From: an uncultured Bacteroidales bacterium
Lineage (GTDB): Bacteria > Bacteroidota > Bacteroidia > Bacteroidales > Muribaculaceae
Direction of reading: 5' to 3'
Length of the DNA stretch: 64,000 bases
Assembly (NCBI GenBank): GCA_902786725.1
Contig: CADADP010000014.1
Location: 1 to 64,000, forward strand
Shown here: in pieces, positions 50,493 through 59,453 of the stretch
Numbering within the stretch: the stretch's first letter is position 1
Layout of the letters: every line of letters starts with the position of its first letter
The notes under the pieces: generated by a model
Told to the model about the DNA's origin: nothing
The model's database searches: none
The model's input: the letters and a program-made list of their open reading frames with translations, nothing else
Position numbers and translations under genes: made by a program

Positions 50493-51578
50493 TCAGTTGT
50501 TTTTCTTGTAACTGGCCACCGACCACACTGTCATCACAGTGCCTATCACCAGCAGAGCCGTCACTTGACGACCGATGTCCTGTAGCCCTCCGCCACGAAT
50601 AAACACTGTGCGCACGGCATCAATGAAGTAGTGCATCGGATTCACGTATGTCGTGAGGTAGGCCCAGTCGGGCATAGAACGGGTGGGGGTGAACAGGCCA
50701 CTGAGCAGCATAATGCACACCACAAAGAACCACATCACAAACATCGCCTGCTGCATCGTGTCGGAGTAGTTCGACACTATCAGACCGAACGACGAGAAGA
50801 ATAGCGCCAGTAGCATTGCCAGCAAGTAGATATATCCCACCGACCCGGCCGGAGTCAGCCCGTAGATAAGCCAAGCCAGCAACAGACACATCGAGATGAT
50901 AAACAGTGCTATAATCCAGTAGGGAATGAGTTTGGCCAGGATAAACGCCCACTTCGAGACCGGCGTAACATTTATCTGCTCTATGGTGCCGGCTTCCTTC
51001 TCGCCCACAATGTTGAGCGTGGGCAGAAAACCGGTCATCAGCATCATCACTATAGCCAGCAGAGCCGGAATCATGAACAGTTTGTAATTCTGGTTCTTGT
51101 TATAGAGCAGTAGGGTAGAGGCTCCATTGCGCATGGCAGTCGTGCTCGGCATCGCTTGCGCCGTCACTATCTGCGACAGATAGGCGCTGCCCATGCTGCC
51201 TTTGGTCCCGTTCACGGCGTTGGCGGCGATGAGCATTTGTGGGTTGCGGCCACACGCCATGTCGCGGCCGTAGTGCGGTGGAACCACCAGCACCACGTCG
51301 GCCTGGCCACGCTCCACTTCCGACAGCGCGGCTCGGTACGATGGCTTCTGCCCGTTGAAGATGAAGTAGCGCGACGTCTCTATGTTGTGCACAAGTCGCT
51401 GGCTGATGGTGGAGCGGTCGTTGTCCACCACATCCACCCTAATGTTCTTCACCTCCATGTTCATCACCCATGGCATCACGCACATGATGATTATGGGAAA
51501 CATAACGATGAGTCGCGGCAGAAACGCGTTGCGCTTAATCTGCAAGAACTCTTTCCTTATGAGATATTTTAGTGCCAT
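50493..51578 (-). CDS. ABC-2 type permease (YbhR/YhhJ-like)
   Basis: A 361-residue inner-membrane permease. An N-terminal helix (LIVMFPIIIMCVMPWVMNM) is followed by a periplasmic domain of about 150 residues, then five helices and the ABC-2 signature EKEAGTIEQINVTPVSKW near residue 217 and LLSGLFTPTRSMPDWA near 288. The last gene of a five-gene operon, it begins 12 bases after the preceding permease. With that protein it forms the membrane channel powered by the fused double ATPase. The substrate is unknown; family members export drugs or bile-type amphiphiles. Confidence 0.88.
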   Translation of the reverse strand: MALKYLIRKEFLQIKRNAFLPRLIVMFPIIIMCVMPWVMNMEVKNIRVDVVDNDRSTISQRLVHNIETSRYFIFNGQKPSYRAALSEVERGQADVVLVVPPHYGRDMACGRNPQMLIAANAVNGTKGSMGSAYLSQIVTAQAMPSTTAMRNGASTLLLYNKNQNYKLFMIPALLAIVMMLMTGFLPTLNIVGEKEAGTIEQINVTPVSKWAFILAKLIPYWIIALFIISMCLLLAWLIYGLTPAGSVGYIYLLAMLLALFFSSFGLIVSNYSDTMQQAMFVMWFFVVCIMLLSGLFTPTRSMPDWAYLTTYVNPMHYFIDAVRTVFIRGGGLQDIGRQVTALLVIGTVMTVWSVASYKKNN

Positions 51579-51590
51579 ATCTGAAATCTC

Positions 51591-52652
51591 TTATTCCAGT
51601 CGGGTTTTAAACTTCTTCAGGGCCACGGTGAGCAGAACAGCGGTCATGCCGCCCAGAATGGCCACCTCCTTAGTGATCTCACTTATCCCCACGCCCATAA
51701 TCATCAGTTTGCGCATGGCGTCGATATAGTACCGTGGTGGCACCACTGCCGAAATCCATTGCAGTATCTTGGGCATCGACTCCACCGGGAACATCATGCC
51801 GCTTAGCATCACCACCGGCATCAGTAGCACCATGGCCGAGAGCAGCAGCGCCACGAGTTGAGTTTGGGCCACATTGGATATGAGTAGCCCCAGCGACAGC
51901 GCAAGCAGAATGTAGAGCGTGGAAACCGCAAGTATCCAGAGCAGTGAGCCGGCAAGTGGCACATCCAGCACAAACCGTGCCATGAGCAAGATGGTGATGA
52001 GGATGCCGAAGGCCAGCACCAGATATGGAATTGCCTTGGCCACTATCACCATCAGTGGCTTCACCGGCGACACAAGCAGCACTTCCATGGTGCCTTTCTC
52101 CTTCTCGCGCACTATGCTTATCGATGTCATCATGGCGCATACAAGCATCAGCAGCATACCCATGATAGCGGGTACAAAGTTATAGGCCGAGCGCATCTGG
52201 GGATTATAGAGCATCTTGGTGTTCACCGGTGCCATTTGCTGTGGGTTGGCCATGACTTGTTGAGCGTAAGTGCCCCATTGCTGAGCCATATTGGGGTCTG
52301 AGCCATCCACAATCAGTTGCACTCCGCTCTTTTTCGACGCGAAGTCGTGCCCGAACACCACTGCCATGTCGGCCTTCTGACCGCGTATCAGCAATTCTGC
52401 TTCCTGTGGCGTGCCCACTGTGCCCACTATGGTGAAATATTCCGAAGCCGCCAGCCTATCCGCGGCCATGCGGGTCATGTGGTCGGCCTGTGAGGTCACC
52501 ATCACGGTGCGCACGTTTTTCACGTCGGTGCTGATGGCGAAGCCAAAGAGTAGCATCATCACCACCGGCATCCCGAAGAGGATAAGCATCGTGCGCTTGT
52601 CGCGCAGGATGTGCTTGGCTTCTTTTATGACGAATGATACAAACTGTTTCAT
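51591..52652 (-). CDS. ABC-2 type permease (YbhS-like)
   Basis: A 353-residue permease with the same layout as its neighbour: N-terminal helix (MLILFGMPVVMMLLFGFAIS) near residue 22, periplasmic domain with VDGSDPNMAQQWGTYAQQ near 113, five C-terminal helices, EKEKGTMEVLLVSPVKPL near 183 and MLSGMMFPVESMPK near 285. It lies 12 bases downstream of the double-ATPase gene and pairs with the second permease as a heterodimer. Confidence 0.88.
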   Translation of the reverse strand: MKQFVSFVIKEAKHILRDKRTMLILFGMPVVMMLLFGFAISTDVKNVRTVMVTSQADHMTRMAADRLAASEYFTIVGTVGTPQEAELLIRGQKADMAVVFGHDFASKKSGVQLIVDGSDPNMAQQWGTYAQQVMANPQQMAPVNTKMLYNPQMRSAYNFVPAIMGMLLMLVCAMMTSISIVREKEKGTMEVLLVSPVKPLMVIVAKAIPYLVLAFGILITILLMARFVLDVPLAGSLLWILAVSTLYILLALSLGLLISNVAQTQLVALLLSAMVLLMPVVMLSGMMFPVESMPKILQWISAVVPPRYYIDAMRKLMIMGVGISEITKEVAILGGMTAVLLTVALKKFKTRLE

Positions 52653-52664
52653 AAGGCTGATCTA

Positions 52665-54125
52665 TTAGTCGCTTTGTCGTGTGGCCTTTCGTGCCAGGAA
52701 AGTGAACACGTGGTCCATATCGGGTTGGTTAAACTCTCGTTTCAGGTCATCGGGTGTGCCCAGCGCTCTGATTTTGCCATCAACCATAATCGAGATGCGG
52801 TCGCAGTATTCGGCTTCGTCCATGTAGTGGGTGGTGACAAACACTGTAATTCCGCGTTGGGCCGCATCGTAAATCAGTTCCCAGAACTGACGGCGTGTCG
52901 CCGGATCCACACCGCCGGTAGGCTCGTCGAGAAACACCACTCCGGGCTCGTGGAAAATCGACACCGTAAAGGCCAGTTTCTGCTTCCAGCCCAGTGGCAA
53001 GGAGGCCACAAGGTCGTTCTTGTGCTCGATAAACTGCAGGCGTTCCAGCACTTCGTCGGTCTTGCCGGCTATGGATTTGTCGTCCATTCCGTAGATGCCG
53101 GCGAAGAGGCGAATGTTCTCGGCCACAGTGAGGTCCTCGTAGAGCGAGAACCGCTGCGACATGTAGCCTATGTGGCGCTTAATCTGCTCATACTGGGTGC
53201 GGATATCATAACCCACAACGCGCCCGGTGCCGCTCGTGGGCTGATTCAGCCCGGTGAGCATGTGCATGGCTGTGGTCTTGCCTGCGCCGTTCGCGCCGAG
53301 AAATCCGAATATCTCGCCCTTCTTCACCGCGAAACTTATGTCATCCACAGCGTTGAAATTGCCGAATGTCTTCACCAGGTGCTCCACCTCTATCACGTGC
53401 TCCTCGCTCGCCTCAGTGCCGCTTTCACGGTCGATGCCCGGTGGGTTGAAAATGTCGGCAAACCGATTCAGTATCACCTGCGGTGTGTCGATGCCTCGAA
53501 CTTGACCGTGGTCCAAGAAGGCCACACGGTCGCAACAGCGCACCTCGTCCAGATAGGGCGTGGAGGCCACTATGGTGATACCGCGCTCTTTGAGCGTCTG
53601 CAGCATGTCCCAGAACTCCTTGCGACTCACCGGATCCACGCCGGTGGTGGGTTCATCGAGTAAGAGAATGCTGGGCTCGTGCACCAGCGCGCACGAAAGC
53701 GCCAACTTCTGCTTCATGCCGCCCGATAGCGATCCAGCCTTGCGGTCCTTAAATCGCTCTATCTGTGAGTAGATAGCACTGATGCTGTCGTAGCCGGCCT
53801 CCACGGTGGTGCCGAAGAGTGTGGCGAAGAACTTCAGGTTCTCTTCCACCGTCAGGTCTTGGTAGAGCGAGAAACGGCCGGGCATATAACCCACGCGCCG
53901 GCGTATCTCTTTCATTTGCCCCACTGTGTCGAAGCCGTCAACTCTGGCTGTTCCGCTATCGGGCAACAGTAGCGTGCACAAGATGCGGAACAGTGTCGTC
54001 TTTCCGGCTCCGTCGGGGCCGATGAGGCCGAATACCTCACCTTTCTCCACCGCGAGCGACACCTTCTCCAGGGCCTTAATCTTGCCGTAACTCTTGCTGA
54101 TATTATTTACTTCAATGGCATTCAT
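52665..54125 (-). CDS. ABC transporter, two fused ATPase domains (YbhF-like)
   Basis: A 486-residue cytoplasmic protein with two nucleotide-binding domains in tandem. Domain 1 has Walker A GPDGAGKTT near residue 37 (Asp where Asn is usual), signature LSGGMKQKL near 135 and Walker B LLLDEPTTGVDP. Domain 2 has Walker A GANGAGKTT near 280, a degenerate signature SLPLGWKQKL near 380 and Walker B VFLDEPTGGVDP. The same degeneracy is typical of YbhF-type proteins. It drives the two permeases encoded immediately downstream. Confidence 0.92.
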   Translation of the reverse strand: MNAIEVNNISKSYGKIKALEKVSLAVEKGEVFGLIGPDGAGKTTLFRILCTLLLPDSGTARVDGFDTVGQMKEIRRRVGYMPGRFSLYQDLTVEENLKFFATLFGTTVEAGYDSISAIYSQIERFKDRKAGSLSGGMKQKLALSCALVHEPSILLLDEPTTGVDPVSRKEFWDMLQTLKERGITIVASTPYLDEVRCCDRVAFLDHGQVRGIDTPQVILNRFADIFNPPGIDRESGTEASEEHVIEVEHLVKTFGNFNAVDDISFAVKKGEIFGFLGANGAGKTTAMHMLTGLNQPTSGTGRVVGYDIRTQYEQIKRHIGYMSQRFSLYEDLTVAENIRLFAGIYGMDDKSIAGKTDEVLERLQFIEHKNDLVASLPLGWKQKLAFTVSIFHEPGVVFLDEPTGGVDPATRRQFWELIYDAAQRGITVFVTTHYMDEAEYCDRISIMVDGKIRALGTPDDLKREFNQPDMDHVFTFLARKATRQSD

Positions 54126-54154
54126 CGCCCTCTCTTTAGGTGATTGAACTCTCC

Positions 54155-55045
54155 TTAAAATTTCACTTCGCCATACATCCCTATCTTGGCGTAACCATCG
54201 TTCTCAATCGCCACTTTCACGGCATATACCAGGTCGGCACGCTCATCGTCGGTGAGAATGGTCTTTGGCGTGAACTCGCTTCGGCTGCTTATCCATGTTA
54301 TCGTTCCCTGATATTCTTTTCGCTCGCCACCTCCGTAGTCGGCAAATACTTTCACTTTTTGCCCTGTTTTCACGCTCTGCAGTTGCGCCGATGTCAGGTA
54401 GGCGCGAAGAAACATGGTCTTCGTCTCGGCTACTTTGAGCAGAGGCTTGCCGGCTGACACAAACTCACCGCGCTCCACATATTTCTCCAGCACCGTGCCG
54501 CTCATCGCAGCCTTGATGTGGCACTTGCTCAGCTGGTCCAGCAACTGGGTCACTTGCACTTCGGTGGCGGCCATTTGGCGGTCGAGCGACTGTGTGCTGG
54601 TGTTGAGCGTGGAAATCTGGGCGTCGAGCTGGCGACGCAGAACCTCCACTTGGCTGCGTGCGTCATCAAGCAGTTTGGCCGGTGCCGCGCCGTCGGCCAC
54701 CAGTTCCTCGTATCGCCGCTGCTCGGTCTGCGCTTTGGCCAGTTGCTGGCGTGTGGCGGCAATCTGCTTGGCCATATCGGGCTTCTGACTCTGATACACG
54801 TCTTTTGTGGCGCGCAACTGCTGAATCCTAAGCCAAGTCTGCGTGGTGTCGATAAGGCCTATCTCGAGGCCGCGTGTTATCTCGTCTCCCTCGTTGATGT
54901 CGAAACTGAGAAGCGTGCCACTTTGCTCGGCCGAAATTATGGTCTCGGTAGCCTCGAATGTGCCGGTGGCGTCATATTCTTTCTCTTTTGTGCCGCAGGC
55001 GGTAAGCAGCAGGGCTGCCGTTGCTATGATTATTCTACTTTTCAT
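54155..55045 (-). CDS. HlyD/YbhG-like periplasmic adaptor lipoprotein
   Basis: A 296-residue membrane-fusion protein with a lipobox LLTACG near residue 16, so it is lipid-anchored. A short N-terminal lipoyl-like part (GTFEATETIISAEQSGTLLSFDINEGDEI) is followed by a long coiled-coil hairpin at about 85-165 and the second half of the lipoyl domain (IKAAMSGTVLEKYVERGEFVSAGKPLLKV), then a beta-barrel domain. It links the ABC complex to the TolC-like channel encoded 11 bases upstream. Confidence 0.9.
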   Translation of the reverse strand: MKSRIIIATAALLLTACGTKEKEYDATGTFEATETIISAEQSGTLLSFDINEGDEITRGLEIGLIDTTQTWLRIQQLRATKDVYQSQKPDMAKQIAATRQQLAKAQTEQRRYEELVADGAAPAKLLDDARSQVEVLRRQLDAQISTLNTSTQSLDRQMAATEVQVTQLLDQLSKCHIKAAMSGTVLEKYVERGEFVSAGKPLLKVAETKTMFLRAYLTSAQLQSVKTGQKVKVFADYGGGERKEYQGTITWISSRSEFTPKTILTDDERADLVYAVKVAIENDGYAKIGMYGEVKF

Positions 55046-55056
55046 ATCGCTCTGTG

Positions 55057-56319
55057 TTAGTTATTGGTTGTGTACTTTCTGTTATAAATCTCTCTTAGCA
55101 TCTCTATCTCGTGAATCGACTGCTGCACTCGCGCAGCGTTTTCGGCGTTGATTTCGCGAAGCAGATCGTTCACGTCTATGATACCGTGCTGCAACTTCGA
55201 TTCTGCAGCTTTGCGCACCTGGGCGCGCAATGATATGATTTCGTTGTCGTCGGTCATCAGTTTGCGGTAACGGTCTATGTTCTCGTCGTGCTGTATCTGT
55301 TCCAGATTGGAATTGAACAGGAACACCTCGCGGCTATTCTCGGCGTTTTGGCGGGCAAGTTGCAGTTTGGCCTTGTCATTCTTGCGGGTGTAGAGCGCGC
55401 CTATGTTCCATTGCAAGCGCACGCCTACAAGGGCGTTTAGCGTCCATTGGCGGCTCATCATGTCTTTAAACATATTCATGCCGGGGTAGCCGTAGTAACC
55501 CTGTGCGAACAAGCCCAGCCGTGGCCTGATTGCGGCATCAAGGGCACGCTCTTGCGCGTCAGCCAGACGCACTTGCGAGTCAATGAGTCGTAACTCTGGT
55601 CGGTTATTGCCATGCGCTGCAATATTGGCGGCCGGTTTCTGTGGCTCGGTCATTTCTATGCCGCAAAAGGTGGTGAGCATTCTGGATATTGATTGCCGTT
55701 GCGATTGCAAATCGCTGAGTTGTTGCTCGGCATTTAGTCTCTCGGCTTTCACATTCAGGTAATCGCTTTCGGCTGCCGTGCCGCCTCGCTGCATCGAGGC
55801 AAGTTTCTTCTCGTTAGCCGCCAGCAGTGTCTGCAAGTCGCGCTTTAGGCGAATCTGGTCATCGAGAAGTAGCAGTGCGAAATACATTTCGTTCACGCGT
55901 TGCCTAACGCTGTAGAGGCTCACCTCGTTTTGTGCCATTTCCACGTTGCCTTGTTGCAAGGCCACTTCTTTTTGGCTTCTGATGGATCCGCCGTCATACA
56001 CCGTCTGCTGCACATCGATGCCTATCCTATACTGGTCCTTGCGCAATCCTTTCATGTCCAAGCCCATTTGGTCGTACATCTGTTGCATCTGCTCCGGCCA
56101 CGAGGCTACACTGCTTTGGTAGGTGGCTTGCGCGGTGGCCGTGATTTGCGGAAGCCATCCCTTGGCAATGTTTTGCATAGTCAAGTCGGTGGTCTGCCTG
56201 ATAAGGTCCATACGCTGAATCAGCGGATAGTTGCGCTCGGCTGCCTGCTGGCACTCTTCCAGGCTTTGCGCCGTGGCAAGTAGCGGTATCAGTGCGATGG
56301 CAATAATTAAATTTCTCAT
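55057..56319 (-). CDS. TolC-family outer-membrane efflux protein
   Basis: A 420-residue outer-membrane factor, first gene of the efflux operon. It has a signal peptide (MRNLIIAIALIPLLATA) and two OEP repeats of long amphipathic helices (LEECQQAAERNYPLIQRMDL near 20, RPELRLIDSQVRLADAQERALDAAIRPRLGLFAQGYYG near 235-270). There are two barrel-strand segments, as in TolC. A clear promoter sits 28 bases upstream and the divergent AraC-type gene is close, so that regulator likely controls this operon. Confidence 0.9.
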   Translation of the reverse strand: MRNLIIAIALIPLLATAQSLEECQQAAERNYPLIQRMDLIRQTTDLTMQNIAKGWLPQITATAQATYQSSVASWPEQMQQMYDQMGLDMKGLRKDQYRIGIDVQQTVYDGGSIRSQKEVALQQGNVEMAQNEVSLYSVRQRVNEMYFALLLLDDQIRLKRDLQTLLAANEKKLASMQRGGTAAESDYLNVKAERLNAEQQLSDLQSQRQSISRMLTTFCGIEMTEPQKPAANIAAHGNNRPELRLIDSQVRLADAQERALDAAIRPRLGLFAQGYYGYPGMNMFKDMMSRQWTLNALVGVRLQWNIGALYTRKNDKAKLQLARQNAENSREVFLFNSNLEQIQHDENIDRYRKLMTDDNEIISLRAQVRKAAESKLQHGIIDVNDLLREINAENAARVQQSIHEIEMLREIYNRKYTTNN

Positions 56320-56346
56320 ATTCTGTTTCGGTTAATATTCGTGATG

Positions 56347-56377
56347 CAAAATTACTGCCTAATTCCGCCTTTGTCAA
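56347..56377 (-). promoter_or_regulatory. Promoter of the efflux operon (minus strand)
   Basis: Minus-strand -33 TTG (56377-56375), 20 bases, -7 TAATTTTG (56354-56347). The leader would be about 20 bases. Confidence 0.75.
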
Positions 56378-56428
56378 TGTCTTTATTATGGAAGAAATGT
56401 TCTTTTTGTACGATTTTATACGCGAATA

Positions 56429-56459
56429 TTGCGTTTTTGAGACTATTTTATTATCTTTG
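56429..56459 (+). promoter_or_regulatory. Promoter of the AraC-family gene
   Basis: TTG at 56429-56431, 20 bases, TATCTTTG at 56452-56459, 25 bases before the ATG at 56485. Confidence 0.7.
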
Positions 56460-56484
56460 CGTTGGTAATAATAGCGAACAAAAA

Positions 56485-57384
56485 ATGGGAAAAAGTCCTA
56501 AACTGATGAATTTCTCGCGGATGCGTTCCATCTTTGAGCCGCATCTGGGTGAACTTAGCGACACACTACGATTCAATAGCGAGATTGGACTTGTGCGTAG
56601 TAGCTCTAATATTTTCCAACTTGTGATTAACCAGAACCCGCCGTTTGCGATTGATGACCATCGGCTTGGCGTAGTGCTAAACGGCGAGGCGCGTATCAAC
56701 TTCAATCTTGTGGAGCGTCATGTCGGTAGAGGGACGCTCGTGTTTCTTGGTCCGGGCTCCATAATTTCGCCGGTTTATTTCTCGCCCGACTTCAATATTA
56801 TGGGTCTCGTGTTGTTCGCCCATTTCCCCATGCCTTTCACTGCAGACCAACTCCCTCGTGCCTTTAATGGGCAGATTCGTGATTTTCAGATAAATGCGTC
56901 TCCCGAGCAGATAATGGTGGTGCGGAACATCTTCGATGCGATATGGCATCTTGTGGGCAACGCCACTTATAACAGGCCGGCGGTGGCCAACCTTGTGGCG
57001 GCACTCATGCACCACTACGATGCGCTCTATCAGGAGCAAGCGTCCTCGATAATTGCCTCGCAGCCACACGAACAGACTATCCTGAACCGCTTTCTGTATC
57101 TCGTCAACAGGCACGCCGCCACCGAGCATCATCTGGGGTTCTATGCCCGCAAAATGTGTCTCACCGAGCGCTATCTGGGAACCGTGGTGCGCCAGGCAAG
57201 CGGTGTCACGGCCAAGCAATGGCTCGACCGTGCGTTGGAAGCACGCATCAAGGTGGAATTGCGCCACTCCGATAAGTCGCTCTCGCAGATTGCCTACGAG
57301 ATGAACTTTTCCAACCCGTCGTTTTTCAGCAAGTATTTCAAGCGGCTCACCGGTGTGTCGCCGGCCGCGTTCAGAAACACTTAG
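56485..57384 (+). CDS. AraC-family transcriptional regulator, divergent from the efflux operon
   Basis: A 299-residue regulator. The start is the ATG at 56485 just after the promoter. The frame stays open upstream but crosses the promoter. Residues of about 1-180 are a cupin-like sensory half (VVLNGEARINFNLVERHVGRGTLVFLGPGS). The C-terminal double HTH includes FYARKMCLTERYLGTVVRQASGVTAKQWLDRAL near 225 and LSQIAYEMNFSNPSFFSKYFKRLTGVSPAAFR near 268, the AraC signature. It probably controls the efflux operon whose promoter faces away 50-70 bases upstream. The inducer is unknown. Confidence 0.9.
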   Translation: MGKSPKLMNFSRMRSIFEPHLGELSDTLRFNSEIGLVRSSSNIFQLVINQNPPFAIDDHRLGVVLNGEARINFNLVERHVGRGTLVFLGPGSIISPVYFSPDFNIMGLVLFAHFPMPFTADQLPRAFNGQIRDFQINASPEQIMVVRNIFDAIWHLVGNATYNRPAVANLVAALMHHYDALYQEQASSIIASQPHEQTILNRFLYLVNRHAATEHHLGFYARKMCLTERYLGTVVRQASGVTAKQWLDRALEARIKVELRHSDKSLSQIAYEMNFSNPSFFSKYFKRLTGVSPAAFRNT

Positions 57385-57386
57385 CA

Positions 57387-57408
57387 GTATGTGAACCGCT
57401 TCACATAC
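57387..57408. repeat. Perfect 9-bp hairpin between convergent genes
   Basis: GTATGTGAA (57387-57395), loop CCGC, TTCACATAC (57400-57408), 2 bases after the AraC stop codon. No U-run follows, so its role as a terminator is uncertain. Confidence 0.55.
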
Positions 57409-57511
57409 CTGTTGCCTTCAAACTGTTCTTCGCGAGCCAATCAAAGGCACTTTTCCATCCGCGTTACTTAACCGTGTGGTTACCGACGGGTGTCGCCGCC
57501 AAAGGGGGTAA

Positions 57512-59332
57512 TCAGCGATGTGTGATGCGATAGACGGTGCCTTCTATTAGTGAACAGTAAACATCGCCTTGCTCATCCACCTCAAATCCGTTAACTTCGC
57601 TCGACCCCATTTTGTAGGTAAACATCAACTGGTGAGTAGCGGCATCCACGGCGGCAAGCATTCCTCTCCGCGAACCGGCGTACACCACGCCCTTGTGCTC
57701 CAGTACAATGCATGGGGCATGTTCATAGCCGAAGCCCAAATCCACGGTCCATAGCAAGCGATACTTGTCGCCTTCGGTACTCATGGCCACCAACGTGCCA
57801 TCCATCGTTTTGGCATAGGCCACCCGGCCGTCGGCACTGCGCCCCAGGCTCTCGCGCACCTTGTTCTCGTTTTTTTCGCGCCACATCAGAGCGCCATTGC
57901 TGCGGTCGATGGCGGTAGTCACGCGGTCGGGGGCCACAATCACCACTTTGTCGGCCGTCACCACAGGCACCACGTTGCCCGGGCTATATAGGTTGGCGTT
58001 CACTCCGTTGTTCCATTGCCACCGGAGTTTGCCGCTTTTCTTGTCGAGCGAGCGCAGATTGGTGTCCCAAGCGCCGAATATCACATCTTTGCCATCCACC
58101 ACGGGTGCCGCTTGGCAGTAGTTCCCTATATCGTCGAAGTGCCACAGCAGGCGGTGGTGTTTTATGTCCCATGCCTGAAACGTCTTGTAGCCTCCTTGAT
58201 AGAGCACCCCATCGGCCACCACTCCGTCGGCCACATATGCGCCTTCTGCCTGGTGGCTATAGGCCTCCTTGCCGCTTGCCTTGTCAATCCACACCAGTCG
58301 CTTGTCGGCTGTGGGCAGAACCACATATTTCTTGTCCACTGCGGGGCGGGAGAAGAGCATGGCATCGGTCTTGTATTCCCACTTCACCGCACCTGTGTGC
58401 TTATCCAGCGCCTTGAGCAGACCCAGCGAGTTTCCCAGATAGATGTTGTCGCGGTCGAGCCCCAATCGGGTGAAGATAGATGCGTTATCGGCATAGACGC
58501 GTGTAACGGTGAAGCCAGCCGGGAGCATCTGCTCTGGCTGGGTGTTGTCGATTTGGTCGAAGTGGCTTTCGGCACGATAGATGTATTTTAACTCCGGCTC
58601 TTTGCCCAGCTCCTTATTGTAGGCGTAGATCCAGCCGCGCTCCAGATCCACGTGGAGCAGCGAGTACCCATAGTTGCCCTTACCCATGTCCAGAGCACGC
58701 ACCATCAGCCCGTTCACACCGTAACTTTCGTACTGGCGCCAGCGGTGGTAATGGCCGTTCTGATGTAATATCACGGGATATTTTTGCAGCACGGCGATAT
58801 AGTCGCGATAATTGTCCAGGTCGTCGAGAATGGGGTAGTGATTCACACTCAGCACTTTCTTTCCGGCAGTGGCACGCTCGGCAAGGGTCTTGTCGAGCCA
58901 CAACAGGTCTTCCTGCTTGATGTGGCCGTCGCCCATCTTCATGAACGGACCGCAATTCATTCCTATCACCACCAGATTGCCGATTTCAAAGACAAAGCGG
59001 TCATCACCCCAGAGGTCGTTAAAAGTCTTGCATGCGCTCTGGCTCCAGTTGTTCTCATGATTGCCGGGAATCACGTAGAGTGGCTTGCAGATGCCGTCCA
59101 TAATGTTCTTCACGTTCTGCAACTGCGCGTCGCTACCCTCGTTGGTGAGGTCGCCCGTGAGCATCACCGCTTCGGCATCGGATGCGTTGATTTCGGCCAC
59201 GGCCTCTCGAAGTTTCCCCTCATTAGCGTTGCCGGGCGTAACATGAATGTCGCTGAGAATTGCAATCTTCTGTGCCTGAGCAGCAGTAAGAACCGCCACA
59301 ATGGTCACCAGCAGTGATATTATCCGTTTCAT
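57512..59332 (-). CDS. Exported metallophosphoesterase fused to a PQQ-like beta-propeller
   Basis: A 606-residue protein with a signal peptide (MKRIISLLVTIVAVLTAAQA). Residues 22-250 are a calcineurin-like phosphoesterase with metal-binding motifs ILSDIHVTP near 25, MLTGDLTNEG near 57, VIPGNHENNW near 91, VNHYPILDD near 165 and HQNGHYHRWR near 195. Residues of about 280-606 are a propeller of repeated YLGN...G.LKALDKHTGAVKWEYKT-like blades. It likely acts in the periplasm or on the surface, possibly on phosphorylated sugars or lipids. The propeller shows no PQQ-dehydrogenase active-site pattern, so it is probably a binding module. Confidence 0.85.
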   Translation of the reverse strand: MKRIISLLVTIVAVLTAAQAQKIAILSDIHVTPGNANEGKLREAVAEINASDAEAVMLTGDLTNEGSDAQLQNVKNIMDGICKPLYVIPGNHENNWSQSACKTFNDLWGDDRFVFEIGNLVVIGMNCGPFMKMGDGHIKQEDLLWLDKTLAERATAGKKVLSVNHYPILDDLDNYRDYIAVLQKYPVILHQNGHYHRWRQYESYGVNGLMVRALDMGKGNYGYSLLHVDLERGWIYAYNKELGKEPELKYIYRAESHFDQIDNTQPEQMLPAGFTVTRVYADNASIFTRLGLDRDNIYLGNSLGLLKALDKHTGAVKWEYKTDAMLFSRPAVDKKYVVLPTADKRLVWIDKASGKEAYSHQAEGAYVADGVVADGVLYQGGYKTFQAWDIKHHRLLWHFDDIGNYCQAAPVVDGKDVIFGAWDTNLRSLDKKSGKLRWQWNNGVNANLYSPGNVVPVVTADKVVIVAPDRVTTAIDRSNGALMWREKNENKVRESLGRSADGRVAYAKTMDGTLVAMSTEGDKYRLLWTVDLGFGYEHAPCIVLEHKGVVYAGSRRGMLAAVDAATHQLMFTYKMGSSEVNGFEVDEQGDVYCSLIEGTVYRITHR

Positions 59333-59370
59333 ATTGTTAAGTGTTATAAGGTTTTTTCATGTCGGAATTA

Positions 59371-59378
59371 CAAATATA
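59371..59378 (-). promoter_or_regulatory. -7 box TATATTTG for the phosphoesterase gene
   Basis: Exact TAnnTTTG on the minus strand, 38 bases before the ATG at 59332. No clear -33. Confidence 0.5.
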
Positions 59379-59423
59379 GCGTTTTTATTGCAGTTTTTAG
59401 GGCGATAGACACCAAATATTTCG

Positions 59424-59431
59424 TAAATTTG
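59424..59431 (+). promoter_or_regulatory. -7 box TAAATTTG for the ABC-F gene
   Basis: Exact TAnnTTTG, 22 bases before the ATG at 59454. The -33 region is weak. Confidence 0.5.
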
Positions 59432-59453
59432 TGGATATTTTTCAATTGAACTT

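Noticed and set aside
50236..50602. Frames of about 96 codons on both strands near the end of the permease gene
   Set aside because: Biased Pro/Thr/His composition and no recognisable family. They partly overlap the permease 3' end.
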